Positions 31,132-40,871 of a stretch of 64,000 nucleotides of DNA are shown piece after piece. The notes beneath the pieces were generated by a model, which searched no databases, was not told the origin of the DNA, and saw nothing but the letters and a program-made list of their open reading frames with translations. Position 1 is the stretch's first letter, and each line of letters starts with the position of its first letter. Location of the stretch: assembly GCA_007753675.1 (NCBI GenBank), contig CP036432.1, positions 3,322,394 through 3,386,393 on the forward strand. Reading direction: 5' to 3'. Both the position numbers and the translations under genes were made by a program. Origin of the DNA: Stieleria magnilauensis (lineage in GTDB: Bacteria; Planctomycetota; Planctomycetia; Pirellulales; Pirellulaceae).

Positions 31132-33023
31132 ATTTGCAACCAGATGATTTCTGGACCTTTTCCGAATGGCTGTTCCGGCCCGGAGCGTTTCTCGAAAGCG
31201 CCTTCCTGCAAGGCGTCGTGCTGATCGTCCTGGCGATCGTGCTGGGATTGCTGGTCGGCTATGTGATCTCCGCCGCCCGCTACGGCCCCGGTGAGGGATT
31301 CTACGCCGTCGCCCGTGCGATCCGCGACCTGCTCCGCACCGATCTGCCGGGCACCAGCCCCAGCCGGATCGTGGCGTTGGCACGGTTGGCGTTCAAAGAA
31401 GCCATTCGTCGCCGTGTGTTGTTCGTCGTCGGCTTGTTCGTCGTTATCCTGCTGCTGGCCGGTTGGTTCCTGAACCCCGAAAGCGACGACCCGGCGCGAC
31501 TGTATATCAGTTTTGTGCTCACCGCGACCAACTACCTGGTGTTAGCCCTGGCGTTGTTCATCAGCGCGTTTTCGCTGCCGCAAGACATCGAGAACCGTAC
31601 GATCTACACGATCGTGACCAAACCCGTTCGCGCGACCGAAATCGTGCTCGGACGGATGCTGGGCTTTGTCGCCGTCGGAACCGTGATGCTGATCCCGATG
31701 GGATTGGCCAGTTATATCTTCGTCGATCGCGGGCTCGACCACACCCACTACGGAGTCGTCGAGGCGAATGAAATCGACGGCCGGATCGTCGGGAAGACCG
31801 ACCGCGTCCGCAAACACCAGCACACCTTCACGATCGAGGCCGGTGAAACTCAGGGGCTAACCAATTTCGTCCGTGGACACCGCCACGTTGTCACCCGCCT
31901 CGACGATGGGTCGTTCACCATCGGCCCGCCGACCGGTCAGTTGCGAGCCCGTATTCCGTCCTATGGGGAAATCCAGTTCTACGACCGCAACGGTGATCCC
32001 AAAGACTCCGGCATCGACGTCGGAGCCGAACGGCTCGCCGGCGGCTACGGCTCGGCCGGCATCTCGCGGCTGATCGGTGTCGCCAAAGGAAACCGCAAAC
32101 TGGAACACTCCTACGTCGAAGGCGGAACGCTGGGGATGGCCGAGTTCACGTTCGACAACGTGACGCGGCAACGCTTCCCCGACAAGATCCCGTTCGACCT
32201 GTCGATCCGCGCCTACCGATCGTTCAAAGGCGACATCGAGTCGGGCATTCGCGGATCGTTGACGTTCAAGAATCCCGACACCGGCTTTTCATTGACTCCC
32301 AAGCAGTTCACCGTGGAGGAGTACCAGATCGATGAGCGTGAGCTGCCGCTGACGTTCGAATGGCTGAACAAGGAAACCGGCGAAGTGGAAACGCGAAACG
32401 TGTTTGACTACGTCGTGACCGAAGACGGCCGCATGCAGATCCTGCTGAAATGCTTGGACAGCAGCCAGTACCTCGGGGTGACCAAGAGCGGTCTGTATCT
32501 CCGCCCGGCGGAATCCAGCTTTGCTTGGAATCTGACCAAGGCGTACGGTTCGATCTGGTTGCAGATGACGATGATCATTGCGTTCGGCGTGATGTTCAGT
32601 ACGTTCCTGAGCGGACCGGTCGCGATGGTAGCCACCGCGGTCTGCGTGCTGCTCGGATTTTCCGCCGAGAGCATCTATGACACCCGTCACTTTATCGATT
32701 CGAACATCGAACGCGGCGGCGGCCCGATCGAGTCCTTGGTGCGTCTGGTCAAACAAGACGCGATGACCACCCAGCTGGACGTTGAAGGTGTTGCCAACAC
32801 CTTGATCAAGTCGGCTGATGCGGTGATCGTCTACACCATGGACGCCGTGGCTACGGCATTGCCGAACCTGCCGCGGATGGTTTCGACGGCCGAATACGCC
32901 GCCAGCGGAATCGATATTTTCAACGCCGTGTTGGCGCGTCACAGCGTCGCGACACTCGGCTATTGCCTGTTGGCATTTTTGATCAGTTACTTCTTTTTGA
33001 AAGCTCGTGAGATCGCGGCATGA
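31128..33023 (+). CDS. ABC-2 type transporter permease
   Basis: 631 residues, overlapping the ATPase stop (ATGA) and the next gene start (ATGA). An N-terminal transmembrane segment (about 28-50) is followed by a cytoplasmic stretch, then segments at about 103-118 ([19 protein letters not shown]), 130-150 ([16 protein letters not shown]) and 175-195. A soluble, probably external, domain of about 250 residues (residues 200-460) sits in the middle. Transmembrane segments return near 480-515 ([17 protein letters not shown]) and at the C-terminus ([15 protein letters not shown]). The fold agrees with ABC-2 permeases that carry a large inserted domain. It pairs with the ATPase before it. Confidence 0.9.
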   Translation: MNLQPDDFWTFSEWLFRPGAFLESAFLQGVVLIVLAIVLGLLVGYVISAARYGPGEGFYAVARAIRDLLRTDLPGTSPSRIVALARLAFKEAIRRRVLFVVGLFVVILLLAGWFLNPESDDPARLYISFVLTATNYLVLALALFISAFSLPQDIENRTIYTIVTKPVRATEIVLGRMLGFVAVGTVMLIPMGLASYIFVDRGLDHTHYGVVEANEIDGRIVGKTDRVRKHQHTFTIEAGETQGLTNFVRGHRHVVTRLDDGSFTIGPPTGQLRARIPSYGEIQFYDRNGDPKDSGIDVGAERLAGGYGSAGISRLIGVAKGNRKLEHSYVEGGTLGMAEFTFDNVTRQRFPDKIPFDLSIRAYRSFKGDIESGIRGSLTFKNPDTGFSLTPKQFTVEEYQIDERELPLTFEWLNKETGEVETRNVFDYVVTEDGRMQILLKCLDSSQYLGVTKSGLYLRPAESSFAWNLTKAYGSIWLQMTMIIAFGVMFSTFLSGPVAMVATAVCVLLGFSAESIYDTRHFIDSNIERGGGPIESLVRLVKQDAMTTQLDVEGVANTLIKSADAVIVYTMDAVATALPNLPRMVSTAEYAASGIDIFNAVLARHSVATLGYCLLAFLISYFFLKAREIAA

Positions 33024-34843
33024 ATCAGTCGACTGCGTTTCGTCGCAAAATCATTTACCTGGTGATTCTTGTGGCGACCTTGGTCCCGCTTTATCTGTTG
33101 GGCCAGCCCTCCGATGGCACCGCCGATTCAGGCGGTCAACTGGCCACGATGCGCCAAGAATTTGGGATCGCCGAAAGCGACCTCGGTGAAATCAGCCCGG
33201 CCAGCGAAACGATGAAACTCGCGTCGCTCGGGCTGCGTGGTGTCGCCGCAACGCTGTTGTGGGAAAAGGCGCACAAGTACCGGGTGCTGCACGAATGGGA
33301 TCGCCTGAAGGCAGCCCTGAACAACATCGCCCTGTTGCAGCCGCACTACGACAAGGTTTGGGAACACCAGGCTCACAACCTGGCCTACAACGTTTCGGTC
33401 GAGTTCGATGACTATCGTCAGCGTTACGAAATGGTCCGCGAAGGCACCGAGTTTCTAACCCGTGGCGTGCGTCAAAACCGCAAAGCCCCGCGGCTGATCT
33501 GGTACACCGGTTGGTTCTACGGCCAGAAGATCGGCATGTCGGACGAGAAACGTCAATTCCGACGTCTGTTTGCCGACGACACCGTGCTGCACGATTCGCT
33601 GGCCAACGAAGGCATCGCCGTCGACAGCAGCGAAGCGCTCGGCCCGTTTCAGAAACCGGACAATTGGTTGGTCGGACGGTTGTGGCTCAATCACGGCTAC
33701 GATGTCGTCGACGCCGGCGTCGAGATCCGTCGTCAGACCCCGATCAATTTCTTTGAAACCGGTCCGAAGTGGTCGATCAAACACGCCGAAGCCATCGAAA
33801 GCGAAGGCGTGCTGGATCAACGCGCCATTAGCGCCTGGACCAAGGCGTCGGAAAACTGGGACCGATTCGGCAAACGAAGCATCCCGACCCTGGCCCGATT
33901 CACCGTCAAACTGGGATCACTGGCGGACCTGCTGAACGAACGCGGCGAATTGGCAGAAAAGTTCCGCAAACTTGCCGGACAAGTCTATCTGGACATGAGG
34001 CAAGAAAAGGTCGACCAGCTGCCGATCGACATGCGCAACGTTTACGAAAAGGACCCGGACCAACGCACCGAGGCCGGCAAGGAAGCGATGCCAAATATCC
34101 TGGCAGCGATCGAACCGAATTTCCAGGAGGTCGCACAGCGCCTGCCGACCGAAAAACAATTGCCCGCCCTGCAGATCCTGGACGAAATCGACGACCTGGA
34201 CCAACGAATCCAGAAAACCGATGGCCTGCGTAAACAGATCAACTACGTCTACTGGGAAAGCCTTTCCATGGCCGAACAGGAAGACCGAACGGTGAAAGCC
34301 CGAAAGCTGATCTACGACGCCGAAAAGGCCAACCGAGAAGCCGAAGTCGACTTGGCGATCAAACTGTACCTGGAAGCCTTCCAGATCTGGTACGAGATCT
34401 TTGAAGACTATCCGGTGTTGACCATCGATGACTCGGCCGAAGATCTGTACGCGTCGATCCGCCGCTACATGATCATGATCGACTCCGAAGAACTCTCCGA
34501 AGATTTCCCCCTCAGCGGCTTCGCCGAGATGATGGAGCAGGGCTTGGGACGGACCAGTCCGGAAAGCTACGAACGGTTCCGCAAGGAACAAGAGGAACTG
34601 GCCGCCAAACGACAGAAAGAGCTTGAGGAAGAGGAGCGACGCCGAGAGGCCGAAGCCGCCAAGGAAATGAAGGCGGAAGCCGCAAAGGACGAAACTCCAA
34701 AGGACGAAACTCCAAAGGACGAAACTCCGAAGGACGAAACGACCGAGAGCGATGAGGCGTCCACGGACGAATCGCCCGCCGAGGAAACGACCGAGGAAGA
34801 AGGTGACGTCGAGGCAGAGGAAGCTGAGTCACCGGCCAACTAG
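33020..34843 (+). CDS. Membrane-anchored accessory protein of the ABC operon
   Basis: 607 residues, third gene of the coupled operon (4-nt overlap with the permease). A signal anchor lies at 10-27 (KIIYLVILVATLVPLYLLG). The rest is helical and predicted outside the membrane. Residues 70-260 look like TPR-like helical hairpins (NNIALLQPHYDKVWEHQAHN). The C-terminal 90 residues are a Lys/Glu-rich low-complexity tail with KDETP repeats (15-bp units). I do not recognise a catalytic motif. It is probably a periplasm-facing subunit or scaffold of the exporter, inferred only from overlap and topology. Confidence 0.85.
   Translation: MNQSTAFRRKIIYLVILVATLVPLYLLGQPSDGTADSGGQLATMRQEFGIAESDLGEISPASETMKLASLGLRGVAATLLWEKAHKYRVLHEWDRLKAALNNIALLQPHYDKVWEHQAHNLAYNVSVEFDDYRQRYEMVREGTEFLTRGVRQNRKAPRLIWYTGWFYGQKIGMSDEKRQFRRLFADDTVLHDSLANEGIAVDSSEALGPFQKPDNWLVGRLWLNHGYDVVDAGVEIRRQTPINFFETGPKWSIKHAEAIESEGVLDQRAISAWTKASENWDRFGKRSIPTLARFTVKLGSLADLLNERGELAEKFRKLAGQVYLDMRQEKVDQLPIDMRNVYEKDPDQRTEAGKEAMPNILAAIEPNFQEVAQRLPTEKQLPALQILDEIDDLDQRIQKTDGLRKQINYVYWESLSMAEQEDRTVKARKLIYDAEKANREAEVDLAIKLYLEAFQIWYEIFEDYPVLTIDDSAEDLYASIRRYMIMIDSEELSEDFPLSGFAEMMEQGLGRTSPESYERFRKEQEELAAKRQKELEEEERRREAEAAKEMKAEAAKDETPKDETPKDETPKDETTESDEASTDESPAEETTEEEGDVEAEEAESPAN
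34685..34740. repeat. 15-bp in-frame tandem repeat, three to four copies
   Basis: AAGGACGAAACTCCR units encode KDETP in the acidic tail of the ABC accessory protein. Confidence 0.9.
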
Positions 34844-34847
34844 GTAG

Positions 34848-34884
34848 GTCACGCTGTGCGTGACACCTAGCATGCACAGCATGC
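34848..34884. terminator. Two tandem hairpins between converging genes
   Basis: GTCACGC (34848-34854) and GCGTGAC (34858-34864) form a perfect 7-bp stem with loop TGT. GCATGC-ACA-GCATGC (34870-34884) forms a second. They lie 5 bp after the ABC operon stop and 36 bp from the phosphatase-like stop, so they probably serve both strands. There is no U-tract. Confidence 0.55.
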
Positions 34885-34919
34885 CCTACGTCTCGGACAC
34901 TTGGCATGCACAGCCCGCC

Positions 34920-35513
34920 TTACATTTCGGTTTCGATCATCGACCAGGATGCCGAGTCGGTTTCGCTCTTCCAGACGCTGGCCAGGTCTTCACCGCTGAG
35001 CTGACACTGGACGACCGACGCCAGCGGTTCGGGGATCACCATGGCGACGACGTGGTCGCGTCCTTTTTTCAGGCACTTTCGCAGCGCCTTTTCGACACGT
35101 GCCTTGGCCCCGGCGACGGGCTCACCGCCGGGCGGACAAAACTCGTCCGGCCGCTCGACCCCTTGGCGATAGACCTTGGGATGATTGCGACGCACTTCGT
35201 CGATCAGCTTTCCGTGCCACAGGCCATGATCGAGGTTCTTGAAGGCATCGATAATCTTGACTTTGACTTCACGCCCGGCCGCCCGCTGTTCGTCTGCGAG
35301 CCGTTTGGCGGTCTCGCGTGCCGATTCACAGGGAGACGAATAAATCGTCTTCACGCTGACGCTGGCGAGCTCCTTGGCCAACGACGCGGCTTGTTCGGCA
35401 CCACGGCTGCTCAATGGCATGTCCAGACAACCCTTCATGCGGCCCTGGTCATCGAAATCGGTCGCGCCGGGGCGAATCAACAACACTCGGGTCAACGTTG
35501 CGGAACGAATCAT
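34920..35513 (-). CDS. Histidine-phosphatase-like protein lacking catalytic His
   Basis: 197 residues from the ATG at 35513, which overlaps the rpe stop (ATGA). The fold matches the histidine phosphatase (phosphoglycerate-mutase-like) family: LTRVLLIRPGATDFDDQGRM at the N-terminus, MPLSSRGAEQAASLA, and SSPCESARETAKRLA. The defining RHG motif reads R14-P15-G16, so the nucleophilic His is Pro. The second conserved His, expected in the C-terminal VxxVSHG motif, is replaced in VVAMVIPEPLASV. The protein should therefore not catalyse the usual phosphohistidine chemistry. It is probably a binding or regulatory protein linked to ribulose-phosphate epimerase, or has another activity. Both changes are read directly from the sequence. 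Confidence 0.9.
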   Translation of the reverse strand: MIRSATLTRVLLIRPGATDFDDQGRMKGCLDMPLSSRGAEQAASLAKELASVSVKTIYSSPCESARETAKRLADEQRAAGREVKVKIIDAFKNLDHGLWHGKLIDEVRRNHPKVYRQGVERPDEFCPPGGEPVAGAKARVEKALRKCLKKGRDHVVAMVIPEPLASVVQCQLSGEDLASVWKSETDSASWSMIETEM

Positions 35514-36199
35514 GAGACCCCTCCCGCGATTTCGGCATCCAACGCCGCGATCGCCGCGGCGTAGTCGTCTTGCTTGAAGATCGCCGATCCGACGACGAAC
35601 AGATCGCAACCGGCCGCTCGGGCTGCCCCGATCGTCTCTAAATTGATGCCGCCATCGATTTCCAGCAACAGATCCGGATGGGATTGTTTCAACGCGGCCA
35701 GCTTTTCCAGGGCGACCGGATTAAACGCTTGTCCGCCAAAGCCTGCGTTGACACTCATCACCAAGACCATGTCGACATCATCCAGGCATCCATCCAACGC
35801 CGACAGATCGGTGTCGGGGTTCAAGGCCACCCCCACGGCCGCTCCCATCGAGCGAATTTCGCGGGCCACCTCGCCTGCATCCTCGACCGCTTCGACATGA
35901 AACGTCAGCAGGTCCGCACCGGCGTCGACCATCGGCTGGGCATACCGCAACGGATCGCTGATCATCAGATGGACGTCCATCGGAAGATCGCTGTGTCGAC
36001 GAATGCCTTCGACGATCGGCATGCCGTACGTCAAATTGGGCACGAAATGGCCGTCCATCACGTCCAAGTGCAACACCTGCGTCCCGGCATCTTCCAGTCG
36101 CGCCAGTTCGGTTTTTAAATCGCCGAAGTCGCACAGCAGTAGACTCGGCAAGACACTCGGTCCGGCGTTGCGTATTAACTCAAGCTTGTCTTGCGACAT
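35510..36199 (-). CDS. rpe: Ribulose-phosphate 3-epimerase
   Basis: 229 residues, normal for Rpe. The (beta/alpha)8 barrel hallmarks are visible: VLHLDVMDGHFVPNLTYG (metal-binding His, Asp), PMDVHLMISDP, LVMSVNAGFGGQAFNP (usual VNPGFGGQ, with Pro to Ala) and LLEIDGGIN. It interconverts ribulose 5-phosphate and xylulose 5-phosphate in the pentose-phosphate pathway. Its stop overlaps the start of the histidine-phosphatase-like protein, forming a two-gene unit. The promoter should lie in the 450-bp divergent region to the right. Confidence 0.95.
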   Translation of the reverse strand: MSQDKLELIRNAGPSVLPSLLLCDFGDLKTELARLEDAGTQVLHLDVMDGHFVPNLTYGMPIVEGIRRHSDLPMDVHLMISDPLRYAQPMVDAGADLLTFHVEAVEDAGEVAREIRSMGAAVGVALNPDTDLSALDGCLDDVDMVLVMSVNAGFGGQAFNPVALEKLAALKQSHPDLLLEIDGGINLETIGAARAAGCDLFVVGSAIFKQDDYAAAIAALDAEIAGGVS

Positions 36200-36656
36200 G
36201 CAGTTCTCTCATCAGATTCGGAAGAGCAGACCCAGCGTCGATTCGAGACTCGAATCTGTCGCAACAGGTTGCCCTAGAAACGACACCAGGGAAGTCATAT
36301 CTATCGTTGCACCGAGACTCCAAAGCGTGGCTCCAAAGAGTGACACCGGGGTCTCGCGATCGATCTGCTCCAAATTGGTGATCGACAGGGTGGTCAAAAC
36401 ACAGGTCAGTTGTCAATTCACCTGCTTGGAAAGGTTTCGTTGGATTTAGCCCCTCTTACCTCATTTTTGCCGATTTTCAGCGATGCGAGCAAATCCAAGG
36501 GGCCTTTAAGGGAACCTAAATTCACATTAAAAAACATTTCTCTGGCAGCCCCAGAACCCGGAATATCCTCCCGTCGCCGACGGCGGCCAAAAGTCGCCGC
36601 CGCGGCGGCTCCCCAACCGACCATTGAACCGCAAACCCCAGCCACTCAATCACACC
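36200..36656. other. Divergent intergenic region, rpe and epimerase
   Basis: No gene is supported. It holds a perfect palindrome GATTCGAG-A-CTCGAATC at 36240-36256, about 40 bp before the rpe start. Direct copies of GGCTCCAAAG/GACTCCAAAG lie at about 36315-36340. The palindrome could be an operator for rpe. Promoters for both flanking genes must be here. Confidence 0.5.
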
Positions 36657-37742
36657 ATGCGAGTCTTCGTCACCGGAGGGACCGGACTACTGGGAAACAC
36701 CGTGATCCGCCAACTCAGCGAGCGCGGCGATGCCGTCCTGGCGTTGGTCCGCAGTGAACCGGACGCCGAAGTCTTTGCAGGCTTGGACGTCGAACTGGTC
36801 CACAGTCCACTGGTGCCGCCGACGAGCCAATCCGACGGCCGACCCGAGGGCGAAACCATTGGCGAATCCGCTGGCGCCTCAACTGCCGATCCGACGAACG
36901 ACCCGGTCGATCAAGCCATCGCCGAGTGCGATGCGGTCGTCCACGCCGCCGCGATGATTCATTTGGGTTGGCACCAGATGGACCAATCGATGCAGGTCAA
37001 CCGCGAAGGCACGCGCCGTATCGTCCAGTCCTGTGTCCGGCACGCCAAGAGACTCGCAGCCATCGGAACCGTCAACGCGATCGCGCTCGGATCACCCCAC
37101 ACGATCGCCGACGAAACGACGCCCTTGGAACACGCCGGAGGACAGATCCCATGTGCCTATGTCCAAAGCAAACGCGCGTCGGTCGATGTGGTTCGTCAGG
37201 CGATCCCCGAGGGACTGGAAACCGTGATCCTGCATCCGGGATTCATGCTCGGGCCGTGGGACTGGAAACCCAGTAGCGGGCGGATGATGTTGGAAGTCGG
37301 ATCGGGCTGGAAGCCGATCGCTCCCTCGGGTGGCTGCAGCTTGTGTGATTCCCGCGATGTCGCCGCCGGGGTGATCGCGGCGCTCGACGCCGATTGCCCC
37401 AACGGTCGCGAATATATTCTCGCCGGGCACAATTGGAGCTATGAAAAACTGTGGACCGAAATGGCCAAGCGGATGGGGACACGCCCCCCGATCCGGTCGG
37501 CCGGCCCCGGAATCGAGTACCTGGCCGGGCTGGCCGGCGACTTCTGGGGACGTGTGACGGGCCGGGAACCCGACTTCAACAGCGCCGGGGTGAGAATGAG
37601 CAGTCAATACCATTGGTATTCCAGCCGCCGCGCCGAGACCGAGTTGGGGTATCGGATTCGCGACGCCCAGGAGACGCTCGACGCGGCCGCTGAGTGGATT
37701 CGTGACCGATTCGTCTTGCCGAGCAAGGCCGTTGCGAGCTAG
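36657..37742 (+). CDS. NAD-dependent epimerase/dehydratase family protein
   Basis: 361 residues from the ATG at 36657 (MRVFVTGGTGLLGNTVIRQL); a TTG at 36624 is less likely. The Rossmann GxxGxxG motif is at the N-terminus. The catalytic YxxxK is read in CAYVQSKRASVDVV at about residue 165. The extended short-chain dehydrogenase fold fits, including VLHPGFMLGPWDWKPSSG. Relatives act on nucleotide sugars or aldehydes; the substrate is not readable. A linker of acidic and Pro-rich residues after the first strands is unusual. It appears monocistronic, preceded by a long intergenic region. Confidence 0.9.
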   Translation: MRVFVTGGTGLLGNTVIRQLSERGDAVLALVRSEPDAEVFAGLDVELVHSPLVPPTSQSDGRPEGETIGESAGASTADPTNDPVDQAIAECDAVVHAAAMIHLGWHQMDQSMQVNREGTRRIVQSCVRHAKRLAAIGTVNAIALGSPHTIADETTPLEHAGGQIPCAYVQSKRASVDVVRQAIPEGLETVILHPGFMLGPWDWKPSSGRMMLEVGSGWKPIAPSGGCSLCDSRDVAAGVIAALDADCPNGREYILAGHNWSYEKLWTEMAKRMGTRPPIRSAGPGIEYLAGLAGDFWGRVTGREPDFNSAGVRMSSQYHWYSSRRAETELGYRIRDAQETLDAAAEWIRDRFVLPSKAVAS

Positions 37743-37787
37743 TCTCCGACCAGTCTTGCTCCTCCACTCTCGCGACTTTCACCTGTC

Positions 37788-40700
37788 ATGATCGGACACG
37801 GATGTCCTCCCGCATTCCGCAATGCGCACCGCTCTGCTGCGTTCGCCTTCGCGGCGAGCGTCACACTGGCGGTCGTGTGGACGGCGCTGGCGACGGAGTG
37901 TATCGCGCAAACGCCGACAGAGGCGTTCAAGGAAACCTCGATCGAGACATCGACGGTTGGAGCCACTGATTCAAGCCCAGCGTCAAGCACCTCTGCGGCA
38001 AACACGCCCAGTGACGTGTCGGCGAATGATCCGCCCAACCGCCCGCGGCCGGATCTGGCGACTGGTCCATTCGCGTTTCATTCGACCAACCCCGCTTGGC
38101 CGTTGGTCGATGCCGACGACGAACATCAACTTTCGGTCAAGATCCGATCGTTACCACAATACGCCGATCGCGAGCTGACACTCCATTACAAGCTGATCCG
38201 TGTCGAAGACGGTGCGGTGGTCGGCCGCGAACAGACCGATCTTCGGCTCAGCCCCTCGGGTGACTCCGAGGCAATCGCGATCGCGGCTTCCTCGCCCGAC
38301 CGACCAGGTGTCTACGAAATCCGTTGCCGGCTGAGCGAAAAATCCGACCGCATCTGGTCGCGTTTGACACGTTCGCCGAACCAACTCGCGTCGGTGCAGA
38401 CGCCCTGGATGGTTTTTCAAGACCCGACCGATCAGGACGTCGAATCCATCACCTGGCGACGAATCGGCCCCATCGAGCCGATGGATCCGTCCGATTGGCA
38501 GCGACCGGCCTGGATGCCCAACGGGGCGACCAAATTGGTCCCGAACGTTAAACGCGTCAGCGAATCACTGACCCTCTCGCCGCGGCGCAACGCCTCGCGC
38601 GACCCGTCGCATGAACTCGCCCCCGGCCAGTCCATGGTCGGATTTCTGGGCGAACGGCAACCGCATCAACCGTATCAACTGTCCATCACGTTGACCGAAT
38701 CGACACTCGACGCGGCCCCCAAAACCGCTCGCATCGAATTCGCGAGCACGCCCGAATTCCATTCCGTCACGCGCACCTTGACGCTGCCCTTCGGTCGTCC
38801 CATGGATGTGTCCTCGGACGGACTTCCCGCCGTCGTCACCCATCAACTCTTGCACTTCGCGCACGACGGCCATGAGTTCGTCCGGATCACCAACCCATCC
38901 GGCGACCAACCGATTTCCATCGAATCGCTGGTTCTGGACGAACCCGTTTTTGACGAATCCGTTTTGGACGAACACACGACGTCACGCCACGTCACCCTGC
39001 GGGTTGATTCGCCCGATTGGATGACCGACCTGAACACGGATTACATGGCCCAAGTCGCGCAAGGTGATTACGCCGAATCCACCGCACTGATGTTCTACTT
39101 GTGGAAAGCCACCTCGCGGCTGAGCACCCACGCCGCTTGGTGTGGCTACGATGAAGTCTCCGTTGCGATCGATCCACGAGCATGGATTGCCACCCCAACA
39201 TCAGCACAGGCCAACGCGGCTCCAGGTCCGCTGTGGCTCGGCGACTACATCGAAGCGGCGATCACGGCTTGGTCCGCGTCCGGTTCGGTACGGGTGACCC
39301 CACGTCGGCCAGGCCGGCCAAACTTGGACGAAGCGGCACACCCGGGGCGGCTGTTGCATCTGGAAACCGGAGCGATCGACGGACAAGCCTCGATGAAGAC
39401 ATCGTTGCGATTCCTGGATTCGTGTGTCCAGAGTCCCGCTCAAGGCGTTTCGATTCCGGCCAGGGAATTGCCGCTCGCACTGGAGCGGTCGTTTCGCGAA
39501 ACGATTCATCACTACCGGCAAACGCCGCTCGATGCCACACCGGTGTCTTCATCAGCTGATCTCGATTCGGACTACGTGCATGTGTTGGTGCCCCAAACCT
39601 CCCCTGCTCCAACGCCCGACCAAGCCCCAACGTCTGACCAAGCCACAACGGCCGATCAACCATCACCGATCCGACTCACCGTGATCAACACGGCGCCGTG
39701 GACCAGTCAGGTCAAACTGCAATTTTCCACGCAGCAGATCGCCGATTGCAGCCTGCTCCGCGCCGACGACACCAACGCGATTGTCCAGCCGACCGGCGTC
39801 GCCGACACACGTTTGCTGACCGTCGCTCCGACATCCATCGTCCGGCTACAAGTCCGCGGCGAAACCGATCCGATTCGATTGGTCGCTTGGCAGGGCAACA
39901 TGGTCGGCGGAGCGGAAACACTGAAGCGGCTCAAAGCGCACGTCGGTGAAGTCGTCGGCAAAATCGGCACCCTCGCGTTGCCCGACGATTACATCGAATT
40001 GACCAACGGCGGATTCGAGATCGAAGGCCAAGTCGGCATCGTCGGCTGGATGCACACGCAGTTCCCCGCCGACGCCGTCACGCTCGATTCCAGCGAATCC
40101 ATCGAGGGATCCCATTCGATCCGCATGACAGCCGACACCGCGTCGGCTGGCCGCATCTGGTTGGTCAGCGAACCCATTCCGGTGCCGCGCTCGGGCCGGC
40201 TGGCCGTCTCGTTTGCCATCCGTGCAAATAAAAAGACTGCCGAAGCGGATCCCAACGCATCGCCGATCTTGAAAACCAGTGCAGCGACGGCTCCGCACAA
40301 AGAAATACCTCGACACCGCGTTCGCGTTTCACTGGAGGGGAATCGATTGGGGAAACCCGTTCGCATCTCAACCGAATTCCAGGTTCCCTGTGACGGACAC
40401 TGGCAACCGCGGCATGTCGTCTTGGAAGCCGAACAAATCCACCGCGAAGAAATGGAATCCGTTCGATTGACGATCGACAGCCTCTCGCCGGGAAGAATTT
40501 GGATCGATGATGTCCATCTGCACGACCGGTTTCCGACCGGGGCCGAGCGAACCGCGTTACAGGACAAAGCCTTCCTGGCCATCCAAGGTCTGCAACGCGG
40601 AAACTTGAAACCAGCTGCCGGACTGCTAAATAATGGGTGGTCGCGATACCTGATGGCTCGATCCCATCAGCGGGGCACCCCTCCATCGGACTCTGCGACG

Positions 40701-40856
40701 GGGAACTCTTCGCCGGCGGCCGGCGTCGTCCATCATTCCGGAACGGTTCCGCCCCCCACCGCGGGTCACGCCGATACCATGGCGGAACCCCACCCGAAAC
40801 GCGAAAGCGTCGCCGATCGACTGCGTGACTGGTTACCGAAGCCGATTCGATTCTAA
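37788..40856 (+). CDS. Large secreted beta-rich protein, unknown
   Basis: 1022 residues. A signal-like hydrophobic stretch lies at about 19-41 (AAFAFAASVTLAVVWTALAT, then ECIAQ). The sequence is Pro/Thr/Ser-rich with many beta strands. A segment at about residues 740-860 (ELTNGGFEIEGQVGIVGWMH, then SHSIRMTADTASAGRIWLVS) resembles carbohydrate-binding modules that start with NxGFE. A Pro/Asp/Gln run at about 607-624 is encoded by 18-bp repeats. I recognise no catalytic domain. It is probably exported and binds a polymer (inference). The following gene starts 15 bp later, so they may be co-transcribed. Confidence 0.85.
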   Translation: MIGHGCPPAFRNAHRSAAFAFAASVTLAVVWTALATECIAQTPTEAFKETSIETSTVGATDSSPASSTSAANTPSDVSANDPPNRPRPDLATGPFAFHSTNPAWPLVDADDEHQLSVKIRSLPQYADRELTLHYKLIRVEDGAVVGREQTDLRLSPSGDSEAIAIAASSPDRPGVYEIRCRLSEKSDRIWSRLTRSPNQLASVQTPWMVFQDPTDQDVESITWRRIGPIEPMDPSDWQRPAWMPNGATKLVPNVKRVSESLTLSPRRNASRDPSHELAPGQSMVGFLGERQPHQPYQLSITLTESTLDAAPKTARIEFASTPEFHSVTRTLTLPFGRPMDVSSDGLPAVVTHQLLHFAHDGHEFVRITNPSGDQPISIESLVLDEPVFDESVLDEHTTSRHVTLRVDSPDWMTDLNTDYMAQVAQGDYAESTALMFYLWKATSRLSTHAAWCGYDEVSVAIDPRAWIATPTSAQANAAPGPLWLGDYIEAAITAWSASGSVRVTPRRPGRPNLDEAAHPGRLLHLETGAIDGQASMKTSLRFLDSCVQSPAQGVSIPARELPLALERSFRETIHHYRQTPLDATPVSSSADLDSDYVHVLVPQTSPAPTPDQAPTSDQATTADQPSPIRLTVINTAPWTSQVKLQFSTQQIADCSLLRADDTNAIVQPTGVADTRLLTVAPTSIVRLQVRGETDPIRLVAWQGNMVGGAETLKRLKAHVGEVVGKIGTLALPDDYIELTNGGFEIEGQVGIVGWMHTQFPADAVTLDSSESIEGSHSIRMTADTASAGRIWLVSEPIPVPRSGRLAVSFAIRANKKTAEADPNASPILKTSAATAPHKEIPRHRVRVSLEGNRLGKPVRISTEFQVPCDGHWQPRHVVLEAEQIHREEMESVRLTIDSLSPGRIWIDDVHLHDRFPTGAERTALQDKAFLAIQGLQRGNLKPAAGLLNNGWSRYLMARSHQRGTPPSDSATGNSSPAAGVVHHSGTVPPPTAGHADTMAEPHPKRESVADRLRDWLPKPIRF
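39608..39661. repeat. 18-bp in-frame imperfect repeat, three units
   Basis: Units of CCAACGYCYGACCAAGCC encode APTPDQ/APTSDQ/ATTADQ in the large secreted protein. Confidence 0.8.
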
Positions 40857-40871
40857 AGAGGGAGACTGTTT

